From Ardenticatenaceae bacterium (GTDB lineage Bacteria > Chloroflexota > Anaerolineae > Promineifilales > Promineifilaceae): a DNA stretch of 42,522 bases. Position 1 is the stretch's first letter, and each line of letters opens with the position of its first letter. The notes below the pieces were generated by a model. That model made no database searches. It was not told where the DNA came from and saw only the letters and a program-made list of their open reading frames with translations. The stretch is taken from contig JASJCR010000068.1 in the NCBI GenBank assembly GCA_030065875.1, positions 1 to 42,522 of the forward strand, in the 5' to 3' direction. Of this stretch, positions 32,282 through 39,816 are shown piece after piece. The translations under genes were made by a program, and so were the position numbers.

Positions 32282-32283
32282 CC

Positions 32284-33840
32284 ATGCCCCCATTATTGAT
32301 GTCCATAATATGGGTGGTTGTTGGACTGTTGATCGGAATTATCGCTACCCTGTTTGCAGCCAATTACTACTATCGCACTCAATTAAAACCGAATGATCAA
32401 AAGGTTTTGGAAGAAGCGCGTTCGCTTGCTGAAAAAGTAGGCGTTCAGGCCGAAAAAGAGGCCGAAACGATCCTGGTGACCGCCCGCCAGGAAGCCAAGC
32501 AGATTCGAAAAGAATCTGATCAGGCGATTGAACGCCGCTATCAGGATTTAGCCCGGGGAGAAGAGCGTCTCGATCGCCGGCAGTCAAGTTTGGACAAGCA
32601 GCTCAAGAAGATTGAGCTGCGGGAGCAAAATCTAAACAAGCGCCAGAGCCGCCTCGACCGCCGGCAAAATGAAATTGATAAGCTGGCTTCATCCCGTATG
32701 GAAGAGCTTGAAAAAATCGCTCAGCTCACTCAAGATGAGGCGCGGCAGCAGCTGCTGGAGCTGGTGGAGGTTGAATCCCGGCAGGATATGGCCCGGGTCA
32801 TGCGTGAGATCGAGCTAAAGGCTAAATCAGAGGCCGAAGATAAAGCGCGTAAATTTGTGGCCATGGCTATCCAGCGGGTGGGTGGGGAACACGTTTCAGA
32901 AAGCACCATATCGGTGGTGGAACTGCCCAACGATGAGATGAAAGGTCGGATTATCGGCCGCAACGGCCGGAACATTCGCTCTTTTGAGCAGGCGGCCGGG
33001 GTCGACGTGATCGTGGACGACACCCCTCAAGCAGTGACCGTCTCCAGTTTTGACCCGGTTCGCCGTGAAGTGGCGGTCCGTGCCTTGTCAAAGTTGGTTT
33101 CAGACGGCCGAATTCATCCGGCACGCATTGAAAAATTGCTCAATGATGCCCAAAAAGAGGTCAATCGCGCAATCCGAAAAGCTGGCGAAGATGCCGCTTA
33201 TGAAGCCAACGTTCATGGCCTCCACCCGGAGATTTTGAAAATGCTCGGCCGTTTGCGATTCCGCACCTCATACGGCCAAAACCAGCTCTCCCATGCGGTT
33301 GAAGCGTCAAAAATTTCGGCGATCCTGGCGGCCGAAATGGGAGCAAATGTGGACATCGCCAAAATGGGCGGGCTGCTGCACGATCTTGGAAAAGCGATGG
33401 ATCACGACCAAGAGGGAACCCATGCGATGTTGGGTGCTGAGTATGCCAAACGGTTTAATGTTTCTGCGCCGGTTGTCAACGCGATTGCTTCCCATCACCA
33501 TGAAGTTGAACAGGAGTCGGTTGAGGCGATCATTGTTGAAGCAGCTGACGCAATTTCTGGCGCTCGGCCGGGCGCTCGCCGCGAAAGTATGGAAAATTAC
33601 ATCAAGCGGATTCGGACGCTGGAAGAAATCGCCATATCGTTTGAGGGTGTTGAAGAAGCTTATGCCTTGCAAGCCGGCCGTGAAATTCGTATCCTGGTAA
33701 AACCTGGCGCTATCGACGATTTGGGGGCGATGCGCCTCTCTCGCGACATCGCCAAAACGATTGAAGACAGCATGCAATATCCCGGTCAAATTCAGGTCAC
33801 GGTGATTCGGGAAACGCGTGCGGTCGGCTTTGCCAAATAA
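32284..33840 (+). CDS. rny: Ribonuclease Y
   Basis: A 518-residue membrane-anchored endoribonuclease that starts mRNA decay. An N-terminal helix (about 5-27) is followed by a long charged coiled coil (about 40-190), a KH domain (about 208-270, GRIIGRNGRNIRSFEQAAGV) and an HD domain with His366-Asp367 (LLHDLGKAMDHDQEG), then ASHHHEVE. Domain order and length are as in the family. GAAGGAGAATAACC precedes the ATG, and the gene is coupled to recX by a 2 nt gap. tpiA follows after 63 nt. Confidence 0.97.
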   Translation: MPPLLMSIIWVVVGLLIGIIATLFAANYYYRTQLKPNDQKVLEEARSLAEKVGVQAEKEAETILVTARQEAKQIRKESDQAIERRYQDLARGEERLDRRQSSLDKQLKKIELREQNLNKRQSRLDRRQNEIDKLASSRMEELEKIAQLTQDEARQQLLELVEVESRQDMARVMREIELKAKSEAEDKARKFVAMAIQRVGGEHVSESTISVVELPNDEMKGRIIGRNGRNIRSFEQAAGVDVIVDDTPQAVTVSSFDPVRREVAVRALSKLVSDGRIHPARIEKLLNDAQKEVNRAIRKAGEDAAYEANVHGLHPEILKMLGRLRFRTSYGQNQLSHAVEASKISAILAAEMGANVDIAKMGGLLHDLGKAMDHDQEGTHAMLGAEYAKRFNVSAPVVNAIASHHHEVEQESVEAIIVEAADAISGARPGARRESMENYIKRIRTLEEIAISFEGVEEAYALQAGREIRILVKPGAIDDLGAMRLSRDIAKTIEDSMQYPGQIQVTVIRETRAVGFAK

Positions 33841-33903
33841 ACACAACCGGTGGCCCACCAACCGTGGTGTTTGCCATCAGGGCCATTTTTAGGAGGAAAG
33901 AAA

Positions 33904-34656
33904 ATGCGACGGTTATTTATTGCAGGCAATTGGAAAATGAACATGACGGCTGCGGATGCGGTCAAATTTATCTCCGAAATCAAAGATGATTTGGTAGCGA
34001 TTGAAAATATCGATATCGCTTTTTGCCCCACGTTTCTTTCGGTACCGGCCGTCTCCAAAGCGCTGGCCGGCACATCGATCGGGGTTGGGGCGCAAAACAT
34101 GTACTTTGAGCCCAGCGGGGCGTATACTGGTGAAGTGTCTCCGGCGATGGTGGCTGAATTTTGCCAATATGTGATATTGGGGCATTCTGAACGGCGGGGA
34201 TATTTTGGTGAAACCGATCAAGGGGTCAACCAAAAGGCGAAAGCGGCTCTGGCGGCCGGTCTTACCCCAATTATTTGTGTTGGGGAGACGCTGGAGCAAA
34301 ATGAAGCTGGGGAAACCACCGAGTTTGTTTCCGGCCAGGTTGCCAACGCCCTCGACGGTTTGACCGGAGAGCAGGTCGGCAAGCTGGTGATGGCTTACGA
34401 GCCGATTTGGGCGATCGGTACCGGCCGCACCGCATCGGCCGAAGATGCCAACGCGATTATCGGGACGGCCGTTCGCGGGACAATTGAAAACCTATTCGGC
34501 TCCACCGTCTCCGAGAAGGTGCGCATACAGTATGGGGGAAGCGTCAAGCCGAGCAACGTAAAAGAGCTCATGGCCAAAGAACATATTGACGGCGCGCTGG
34601 TTGGTGGGGCAAGTTTAAAACCATCGTTTGTTGAGCTTCTACAAAACGCACTTTAA
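33904..34656 (+). CDS. tpiA: Triosephosphate isomerase
   Basis: A 250-residue TIM-barrel enzyme that interconverts dihydroxyacetone phosphate and glyceraldehyde 3-phosphate in glycolysis and gluconeogenesis. Key motifs are GNWKMN with Lys11, ILGHSERR with the catalytic histidine, YEPIWAIGTGRTAS with the catalytic glutamate and loop 6, and the phosphate-binding QYGGSVKPSN and GALVGGASLK. AGGAGG lies 7 nt before the ATG at 33904, which discards an in-frame upstream extension to 33850. It stands alone from other glycolytic genes, in a transcript with rny and the membrane peptidase-like gene. Confidence 0.97.
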   Translation: MRRLFIAGNWKMNMTAADAVKFISEIKDDLVAIENIDIAFCPTFLSVPAVSKALAGTSIGVGAQNMYFEPSGAYTGEVSPAMVAEFCQYVILGHSERRGYFGETDQGVNQKAKAALAAGLTPIICVGETLEQNEAGETTEFVSGQVANALDGLTGEQVGKLVMAYEPIWAIGTGRTASAEDANAIIGTAVRGTIENLFGSTVSEKVRIQYGGSVKPSNVKELMAKEHIDGALVGGASLKPSFVELLQNAL

Positions 34657-34673
34657 GCGTCAGGATAAGCAGC

Positions 34674-35459
34674 GTGGAGCAAACTCTTTATGATACCTTG
34701 ACCCCGATTTTTTGGGCGGCATTTGCCTTCCCGGTGGTGTTGTTTATGCAGCGCTGGATCAATCGGCACTTACAGGGAGTGACCCTGCTGTTAACCGGCC
34801 GGGCCAACTGGTCAATTATCATCTATGCGGTCATTATGTTTCCCGGAGTCTTGCTCCACGAATTGAGTCATTGGATTACCGCCAACCTTCTGGGGGTGCG
34901 CACCGGCCGTTTTTCCCTGCTGCCAAAGCTGCAGGATGACGGGTCACTGCGGCTGGGATATGTTGAATATTACAAAAGCCCGGATGTTGGTCCGGTACGT
35001 GAGACCTTAATCGGGGGTGCCCCGCTGATTTTTGGTACCAGTACGGTTTTAATCATCGGTTTATTGGTTTTTGATGCCACCAGCGTCCTGAATATTTTGC
35101 AGGATGGCACCCCTGATTCCCTCTCCGTGGCCCTTAATCAAATATTTAGCACCAATGATTTTTGGCTATGGCTTTATCTGCTGTTTGCCATCAGCAACGC
35201 CATGATGCCGAGCCCGTCCGATCGTCGCGCCTGGCCGGCCTTTTTGATTATTATGGGGGTAGTGACCACGCTGCTTTATATTCTTGGCTTTCAGGAGGCG
35301 TTGTGGCGCGGTTTAACGGGCCCGGTGGTGACGATATTTGGATATATCGGGTTAGCGCTCTCCATGACAATCGCCGTCAATCTGATTTTTATGCTGATCA
35401 TCGGGTTTTTAGAATGGTTGATCGGCCGCGTGCGGGGAGCACATATTCAGTATGGGTAG
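34674..35459 (+). CDS. M50-like membrane metallopeptidase-type protein
   Basis: A 261-residue integral membrane protein with about five to six helices. HELSH (62-66) lies at the end of a membrane helix (IIIYAVIMFPGVLLHELSHW), as in site-2 proteases. A second conserved segment, ISNAMMPSPSDRRAWP (173-188), with Asn175 and Asp183, takes the place of the NxxPxxxxDG motif that supplies the third zinc ligand of M50 peptidases. The ligand pattern is therefore plausible but not canonical. No PDZ domain is present. The start is GTG at 34674 with AGGATAAG upstream, 17 nt after tpiA. A role in regulated intramembrane proteolysis is possible; no anti-sigma substrate is nearby. Confidence 0.72.
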   Translation: MEQTLYDTLTPIFWAAFAFPVVLFMQRWINRHLQGVTLLLTGRANWSIIIYAVIMFPGVLLHELSHWITANLLGVRTGRFSLLPKLQDDGSLRLGYVEYYKSPDVGPVRETLIGGAPLIFGTSTVLIIGLLVFDATSVLNILQDGTPDSLSVALNQIFSTNDFWLWLYLLFAISNAMMPSPSDRRAWPAFLIIMGVVTTLLYILGFQEALWRGLTGPVVTIFGYIGLALSMTIAVNLIFMLIIGFLEWLIGRVRGAHIQYG

Positions 35460-35493
35460 AGAGATCTATTAATTGGATCACTATTAAATTCAG

Positions 35494-35561
35494 CCACGGA
35501 TTAACACGGATTATCACAGATTAATGGGAAATAACGGTGATAATCCGTGAAAATCTGTGAC
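35494..35561. repeat. CAGATT/CGGATT palindromic intergenic repeat, copy 3
   Basis: CCACGGATT, ACACGGATT and TCACAGATT units on the left face AATCCGTG and AATCTGTG units on the right. The best stem is CACGGATTATCAC with GTGATAATCCGTG (13 bp) around a 19 nt loop. It is diverged from copies 1 and 2 but clearly of the same family. Confidence 0.8.
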
Positions 35562-35604
35562 TTTATTTGGTTTTTGTGAAACGAACCAGATAAGTTGCGA
35601 AGAG

Positions 35605-35652
35605 AAAAAAAAAGAGCTTGGTTTTCGCATTTGAAACCGAGCTCTTTTTATT
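35605..35652. terminator. Bidirectional terminator between convergent genes
   Basis: AGAGCTTGGTTT pairs with GAAACCGAGCTCT (one T-G) around a short loop, with an A-run on the left and a T-run on the right. It serves the M50-like gene on the plus strand and the DUF4342 gene on the minus strand. Confidence 0.88.
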
Positions 35653-35679
35653 TAAGGAGAGAACTAAATTTTTCGTTGA

Positions 35680-36060
35680 TTAGACCGCAGGCGCTTCTTC
35701 CGCTATTTCTTCTGGTTCTGCTTCAACTTCTTCTTTGACGTCGCGGATAATTGTGACCGAGCAATTGGTCAACACGGCTACGGCCGTGATGCCGGCTGTC
35801 CACAAAAGAAGCGGAGGGATTAAGCCGATCGCTCCTACAGCGGCAGGAATATCGAGCAGGACACGCCCATGTTTGTTTTTTACAATGACGCGCCGGACGG
35901 TGACTTCATGAAACGCTTTCTTGAGAAAATCACCCAGCTCGCTGCCGGCCATCTCAAACTCTTCTTTCCAGGTGCGGCCGTTTTCTGCTTTGTGAGGGGC
36001 CTCATCCTCAATAATGTCTACCTTTTCAATTTTGACTTCAACGTTCTTTTCTTCACTCAT
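35680..36060 (-). CDS. DUF4342 domain protein
   Basis: A 126-residue protein. Residues about 25-110 match DUF4342: a helix (WKEEFEMAGSELGDFLKKAF) followed by VTVRRVIVKNKHGRVLLDIPAAVGAIG, a hydrophobic helix (LIPPLLLWTAGITAVAVLT) and TIIRDVKEE. Both termini are rich in acidic residues. The family is widespread in Gram-positive bacteria and Chloroflexota, and its function is unknown; a single membrane-inserting helix seems likely. AGGAG lies 6 nt before the ATG. It is the last gene of a minus-strand run behind the ArsA-type ATPase and a polytopic membrane protein. Confidence 0.82.
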   Translation of the reverse strand: MSEEKNVEVKIEKVDIIEDEAPHKAENGRTWKEEFEMAGSELGDFLKKAFHEVTVRRVIVKNKHGRVLLDIPAAVGAIGLIPPLLLWTAGITAVAVLTNCSVTIIRDVKEEVEAEPEEIAEEAPAV

Positions 36061-36107
36061 TGGTTACTCCTAATCAATCCCAAACCTCTATTTTCTAGTT
36101 TAGGTCG

Positions 36108-36677
36108 TTAAATCGCTTTTTCTTTGCTTCTGTTTCGCTGTTTAAGCAGCAAAAATAATCCGTATCCTACAAGGCCGATGGGCCACCAGGGGCCAAAGGT
36201 TTCAAAAACCAGCAGTTCAAAAAACAAACCCATCCCAACCATGATCCATCCCAATACGCGAATCACTTTTGGCCCGTTTTGATGAATGGGGTGTTCCTGA
36301 TTAAAGCGATTGCCATACATCAATCCCGAGAACAATGAAATGGGCAAGAGTGCCCAGGCGTACGCCATCATTTCCGGCCGATTAATTAACATGGTAAAGG
36401 TAATCAAACTGCCTGCGGCCAGGAACATCATACCTGGGCCAGCCAGCCAGGGCGCCCGAGGCGGATGCTCCGGGGTGGACCGGTATGACGGCCAGAGGAG
36501 CAGCGCGCCCAACCCTCCCACAAAGATGAAGGGAGCAAAAAGGGCCAGCATGTCAACTCCAGACAGGGTCAGGGCCAACAGACCCAAGCCGCCACCAATA
36601 AGAATTACGGCCGTTTTAGAACTGTCTTGATTCATCAGGGCTCGTTCCTGAGCTTTGTAAATCGTTTCTTCAGACAT
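36108..36677 (-). CDS. Polytopic membrane protein of unknown function
   Basis: A 189-residue protein not assigned to a family. After a short polar N-terminus come about six hydrophobic helices, among them AVILIGGGLGLLALTL, MLALFAPFIFVGGLGALLL, GMMFLAAGSLITFTMLI, YAWALLPISLFSGLMYG, VLGWIMVGMGLFFELLVF and WPIGLVGYGLFLLL, with short loops and a basic C-terminus. AGGAG precedes the ATG. It lies between the ArsA-type ATPase gene and the DUF4342 gene, which are 121 and 47 nt away, so one transcript is possible. A link to membrane protein targeting is only a guess from that position. Confidence 0.7.
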   Translation of the reverse strand: MSEETIYKAQERALMNQDSSKTAVILIGGGLGLLALTLSGVDMLALFAPFIFVGGLGALLLWPSYRSTPEHPPRAPWLAGPGMMFLAAGSLITFTMLINRPEMMAYAWALLPISLFSGLMYGNRFNQEHPIHQNGPKVIRVLGWIMVGMGLFFELLVFETFGPWWPIGLVGYGLFLLLKQRNRSKEKAI

Positions 36678-36798
36678 AAGTATTCTCCTAACAATAATGT
36701 TGTAACCGTAACCCTTCAGTGCACACCATTACGCGGGTAAAACCCAAAAGTTGCAAATAGATTTTGGAATTATCTACGAGGTTTTGCGGCCGTTTTCC

Positions 36799-37989
36799 TT
36801 ATGGCTGCGGCGCTTCGGGAGCAGGTGCCGGAGCAGGGAAGGTGATTTCCAAAACACCATCAACCAGCTGCCCACCACCGGCTTTACGCTTGGCCAGGGC
36901 GGCCGGGAGAATCATCTCGCGTTTGAAGTTCCCAATGGTGACAAACATTTCATCGCCCCTTTTCCGCAGCTTGACATTGTCACTTGTTACAAACGGCAGG
37001 GGGATGCGCATTAGATAGGTGCCATCTTCATGTTCAATAAACTCCTGGACCTTGCCTCTGTAAAAAATCTGACCGGGATCTTCATCACCAAAACAGTCGT
37101 GGGCGAGGCGAGAAAGGGCATCAAGCCCGACAACTTCGCCCGCATAATACGGGGCTTTCCATATGGGAATCGGCGCAAAGTTATTATTGATAATTTCCAG
37201 GTATTTTTGCTGGATTTGATATTTGGTTTGGTAAAAAGGACCTTCGGCCAGATTTTCGGCCATCACGCGATTGACGATAATGCTGTCGATTGGGTAATCA
37301 AACAGACCCAGGTAACTGACCGCTCGTTCAGCTTCCCGAACCACCATCTTTTCCGGCTGCAAAACCACGCGATAGCTGCTGGTTTCCGGATCACTCAGGG
37401 TTTCGCGCAGAGCCTCGGTTCCTTCCTGAAGGGCATAAATCGCTTCGACCACTTCAGCTGGTCCTTGCAGAATACGACCGGCAAATGGCTTGATCGCTTT
37501 CACCATACCCCGTTCAAAACGAGAAAGGTGACTCACATACCAGGTGAAGGTGTCCGGCATGGTTAACAGGCGGATTGTTTCCCCGGTGGGAGCGGCGTCA
37601 ATAATCACGCGGTCAAAATTTTTCTCTTTGGCCTGTTTATCGATGTGCAGCAGGCACACAATTTCATCCATGCCCGGAAAAGCGGATAGTTCGTCAGCCA
37701 CAACCCGGCTAATTCCGCGGCCGGTCAGAAAGTTTTTTGAATAATCTTGCAGTTTTCCCCAATAGGTGTGCATATCAGCCACAACGCTGATTTCTTGGGC
37801 CCATAAATTGTCGGCCACTTTAACGGGGACGCTGCTCAGTGAGCGGTCAAAGGAATCGGCCAGACTATGAGCGATGTCGGTACTGGCTACCAATGTTTTA
37901 TATCCAAGTTCTGCACTGCGAAGCGCCGTGGCGGCCGCGGTTGTGGTTTTTCCAACCCCACCCTTGCCCAGGTAAAGAATAATTCTCAT
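36799..37989 (-). CDS. GET3/ArsA-family ATPase with C-terminal HSP20-like domain
   Basis: A 396-residue P-loop ATPase. The deviant Walker A GKGGVGKTT lies at 8-16, switch I includes STDIAHSLADSF, and switch II is IIDAAPTGETIRLL. LSAFPGMDEIVCLLHI and the MPDTFTWYVSHLSRFERG segment are typical of the ArsA/TRC40 group. Residues about 320-390 form an HSP20-like beta domain (LRKRGDEMFVTIGNFKREMILP, then VDGVLEITFP), as in many non-arsenical bacterial ArsA proteins. No arsenite pump or ars regulator is nearby, so membrane-protein targeting or another chaperone role is more likely than arsenic resistance. The ATG at 37989 has GGAG 6 nt upstream, better than the one at 38007. Confidence 0.88.
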   Translation of the reverse strand: MRIILYLGKGGVGKTTTAAATALRSAELGYKTLVASTDIAHSLADSFDRSLSSVPVKVADNLWAQEISVVADMHTYWGKLQDYSKNFLTGRGISRVVADELSAFPGMDEIVCLLHIDKQAKEKNFDRVIIDAAPTGETIRLLTMPDTFTWYVSHLSRFERGMVKAIKPFAGRILQGPAEVVEAIYALQEGTEALRETLSDPETSSYRVVLQPEKMVVREAERAVSYLGLFDYPIDSIIVNRVMAENLAEGPFYQTKYQIQQKYLEIINNNFAPIPIWKAPYYAGEVVGLDALSRLAHDCFGDEDPGQIFYRGKVQEFIEHEDGTYLMRIPLPFVTSDNVKLRKRGDEMFVTIGNFKREMILPAALAKRKAGGGQLVDGVLEITFPAPAPAPEAPQP

Positions 37990-38085
37990 GGGAATCTCCG
38001 ATGTCATCGTTAAACAAACGATGGTATTTTTATCGCTATTTATTGATCAGTACGGAGGTAATTTTGCAGGGTTGCACGCGTTAGG

Positions 38086-39474
38086 TCAAACGGCCGACGC
38101 AAAATTGTCGGGTTCGATTGATGATAGTTGATGTGGGGGTTGGCCGGTTTGAGCGATTTGTGGCAGCGTGATTACGAAGGTCGTTCCCACCCCAACTTTG
38201 CTGTGGACCTGAATCGATCCACCCAGTAATTCCGTAAACCGTTTGCAGATCGTCAGCCCCAGGCCGGTTCCCTCATTTTTTTGACGATACACGTTGTCTG
38301 ACGCTTGATCTCCCTGGTAAAACGGATCAAAAATAGTGGGCAGGATTGCAGGCGAGATTCCCACCCCGTTGTCTTCAACCTGGAAAATCAAATACCCATC
38401 CCCATAAAATTCATCGGGCAGAATAGAGAGGGTGATGGTGCCGTCAGCGGTAAACTTGGCGCTGTTGTCGATCAGACTCATGATGATTTGCTTTAATTTG
38501 CCTTGATCGGTATATAGATCGGCGTCTCCGACCCGATTTGAGATTAAAAAGGTGTTGTTATTTTTGGCCGCCGCGATTTCACCGTCAGATTGCACACCTG
38601 TCAGCAGGTCTTCGAGCCTAAAATCGGCCGGCTCAAGCGGGTGACGATTGGCTTCAATTTTTGTTAAATCGAGAATATCGCTAATAATCGCCAGGAGATG
38701 CTGTCCTGATTGATGTATCCGGGTCAAATCCTTCTGGACGCTGTCTACGTCATCGTTTATTTCTTCAACCTCTTCAATAAGAAGTTCGCTGTACCCGATA
38801 ATGGCGTTGAGGGGGGTGCGCAGTTCATGGCTCATATTGGCCAGGAATGTTGTTTTGGCTCGATTGGCGACTTCGGCATCAATTTTTGCTTTGTTTAACC
38901 TGCTGGTCGTTAACACCACTCTTTTGTGAATGTAACGCAGGACCATTACGGTTAACGCCACGAGGCTAACCGTCAATAAATAGGTGCTGGTTGGTGATGG
39001 GGGAGGGGCCGCCGGCGCCCACAGGCCGGCTAAATCAAGACCAAAGATGGCGGTGGCCCAAACAATCGTAACCCCACCGAGGATGATTAAACCCAATTCG
39101 CCCAAAAACACGCTGGCTAAAATCAGAAAAAGATAGGTGGCCTGAACGCCCGGGTCGTCTAAGCCGTATAAAGCTGTCAGCCCAAACAGAAACATAAAGA
39201 AGGAGCTGATAATGGGAACCGCCACGGCGAGCCGAATACGGCCGGTATGCAGGAAGTAAAAATTGACCAAAATGACCGGTGAAAACGAAAAGCACCATAG
39301 GGCCCGTATCCAATCACCCTGCAAAATGAAGATGATGGTCAGACAGCCAATTACCCCCATACCGAGCCATAAAATGGTATTGGCCAGACCCGCCAATGTA
39401 TTTAACTCTTCATCTTCGAAGATAGCGGGCGAGAGTTGATTCTTGATTGTTTCGTTTGATGTTTTGTTTTGCAT
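38086..39474 (-). CDS. Membrane histidine kinase (HisKA-HATPase)
   Basis: A 462-residue kinase. About six membrane helices fill residues 30-195 with short loops and no large extracytoplasmic sensor domain. A linker helix follows, then a HisKA domain with the acceptor box FLANMSHELRTPLNAIIGY and an HATPase domain with MSLIDNSAKFTADG, VEDNGVGISPA and GTGLGLTICKRF. The sequence type is like hybrid-kinase cores, but no receiver is attached or adjacent. The ATG at 39474 has GGGGAG 6 nt upstream; a frame extending to 39600 lacks support. A TATAAT box (plus 39494-39499) lies 19 nt before the ATG. Confidence 0.9.
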   Translation of the reverse strand: MQNKTSNETIKNQLSPAIFEDEELNTLAGLANTILWLGMGVIGCLTIIFILQGDWIRALWCFSFSPVILVNFYFLHTGRIRLAVAVPIISSFFMFLFGLTALYGLDDPGVQATYLFLILASVFLGELGLIILGGVTIVWATAIFGLDLAGLWAPAAPPPSPTSTYLLTVSLVALTVMVLRYIHKRVVLTTSRLNKAKIDAEVANRAKTTFLANMSHELRTPLNAIIGYSELLIEEVEEINDDVDSVQKDLTRIHQSGQHLLAIISDILDLTKIEANRHPLEPADFRLEDLLTGVQSDGEIAAAKNNNTFLISNRVGDADLYTDQGKLKQIIMSLIDNSAKFTADGTITLSILPDEFYGDGYLIFQVEDNGVGISPAILPTIFDPFYQGDQASDNVYRQKNEGTGLGLTICKRFTELLGGSIQVHSKVGVGTTFVITLPQIAQTGQPPHQLSSIEPDNFASAV

Positions 39475-39493
39475 ATTGCTCCCCGTCGCCCCT

Positions 39494-39499
39494 ATTATA
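39494..39499 (-). promoter_or_regulatory. -10 box of the membrane kinase gene
   Basis: TATAAT on the minus strand inside the palindrome CCTATTATAGG, leaving a leader of about 12 nt that just includes the ribosome site. No good -35 was found. Confidence 0.45.
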
Positions 39500-39816
39500 G
39501 GACGGGCAACTCTGGTAGTATATAAGGAAATACTCCTGTTTTCTGTTAAGCATATCAATACTTTCCCCTGTATTAAAGTCATACCAGCGTTGTTCGACAC
39601 CAGGGGACGTCGATTGATTCTAAATAAATGAACAAAATGATTTTCGGGGAATTTTTATCAAAATGGATGTGGTAACGGGATCTCCATTTGTCAGCTGGTA
39701 AATTTGCAACCTTTCTGACAAAACCGCGTAAAGCCGCATAGTTTGGCATCATAATGGCCGTCGTCCGTAAGTAGAAAATTGCGGCCGGGCGTAAATCTGA
39801 AATGAGGTTGATCACA
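39500..39816. other. Gap between divergent kinase and dynamin-like genes
   Basis: About 320 bp with no credible gene on either strand. A weak CTGACA (39715-39720) with TAGTTT (39739-39744) could be the promoter of the dynamin-like gene. Confidence 0.35.

Noticed and set aside
33307..33861. Minus-strand frame of 184 codons
   Set aside because: Antisense to rny across its HD domain, without family motifs.
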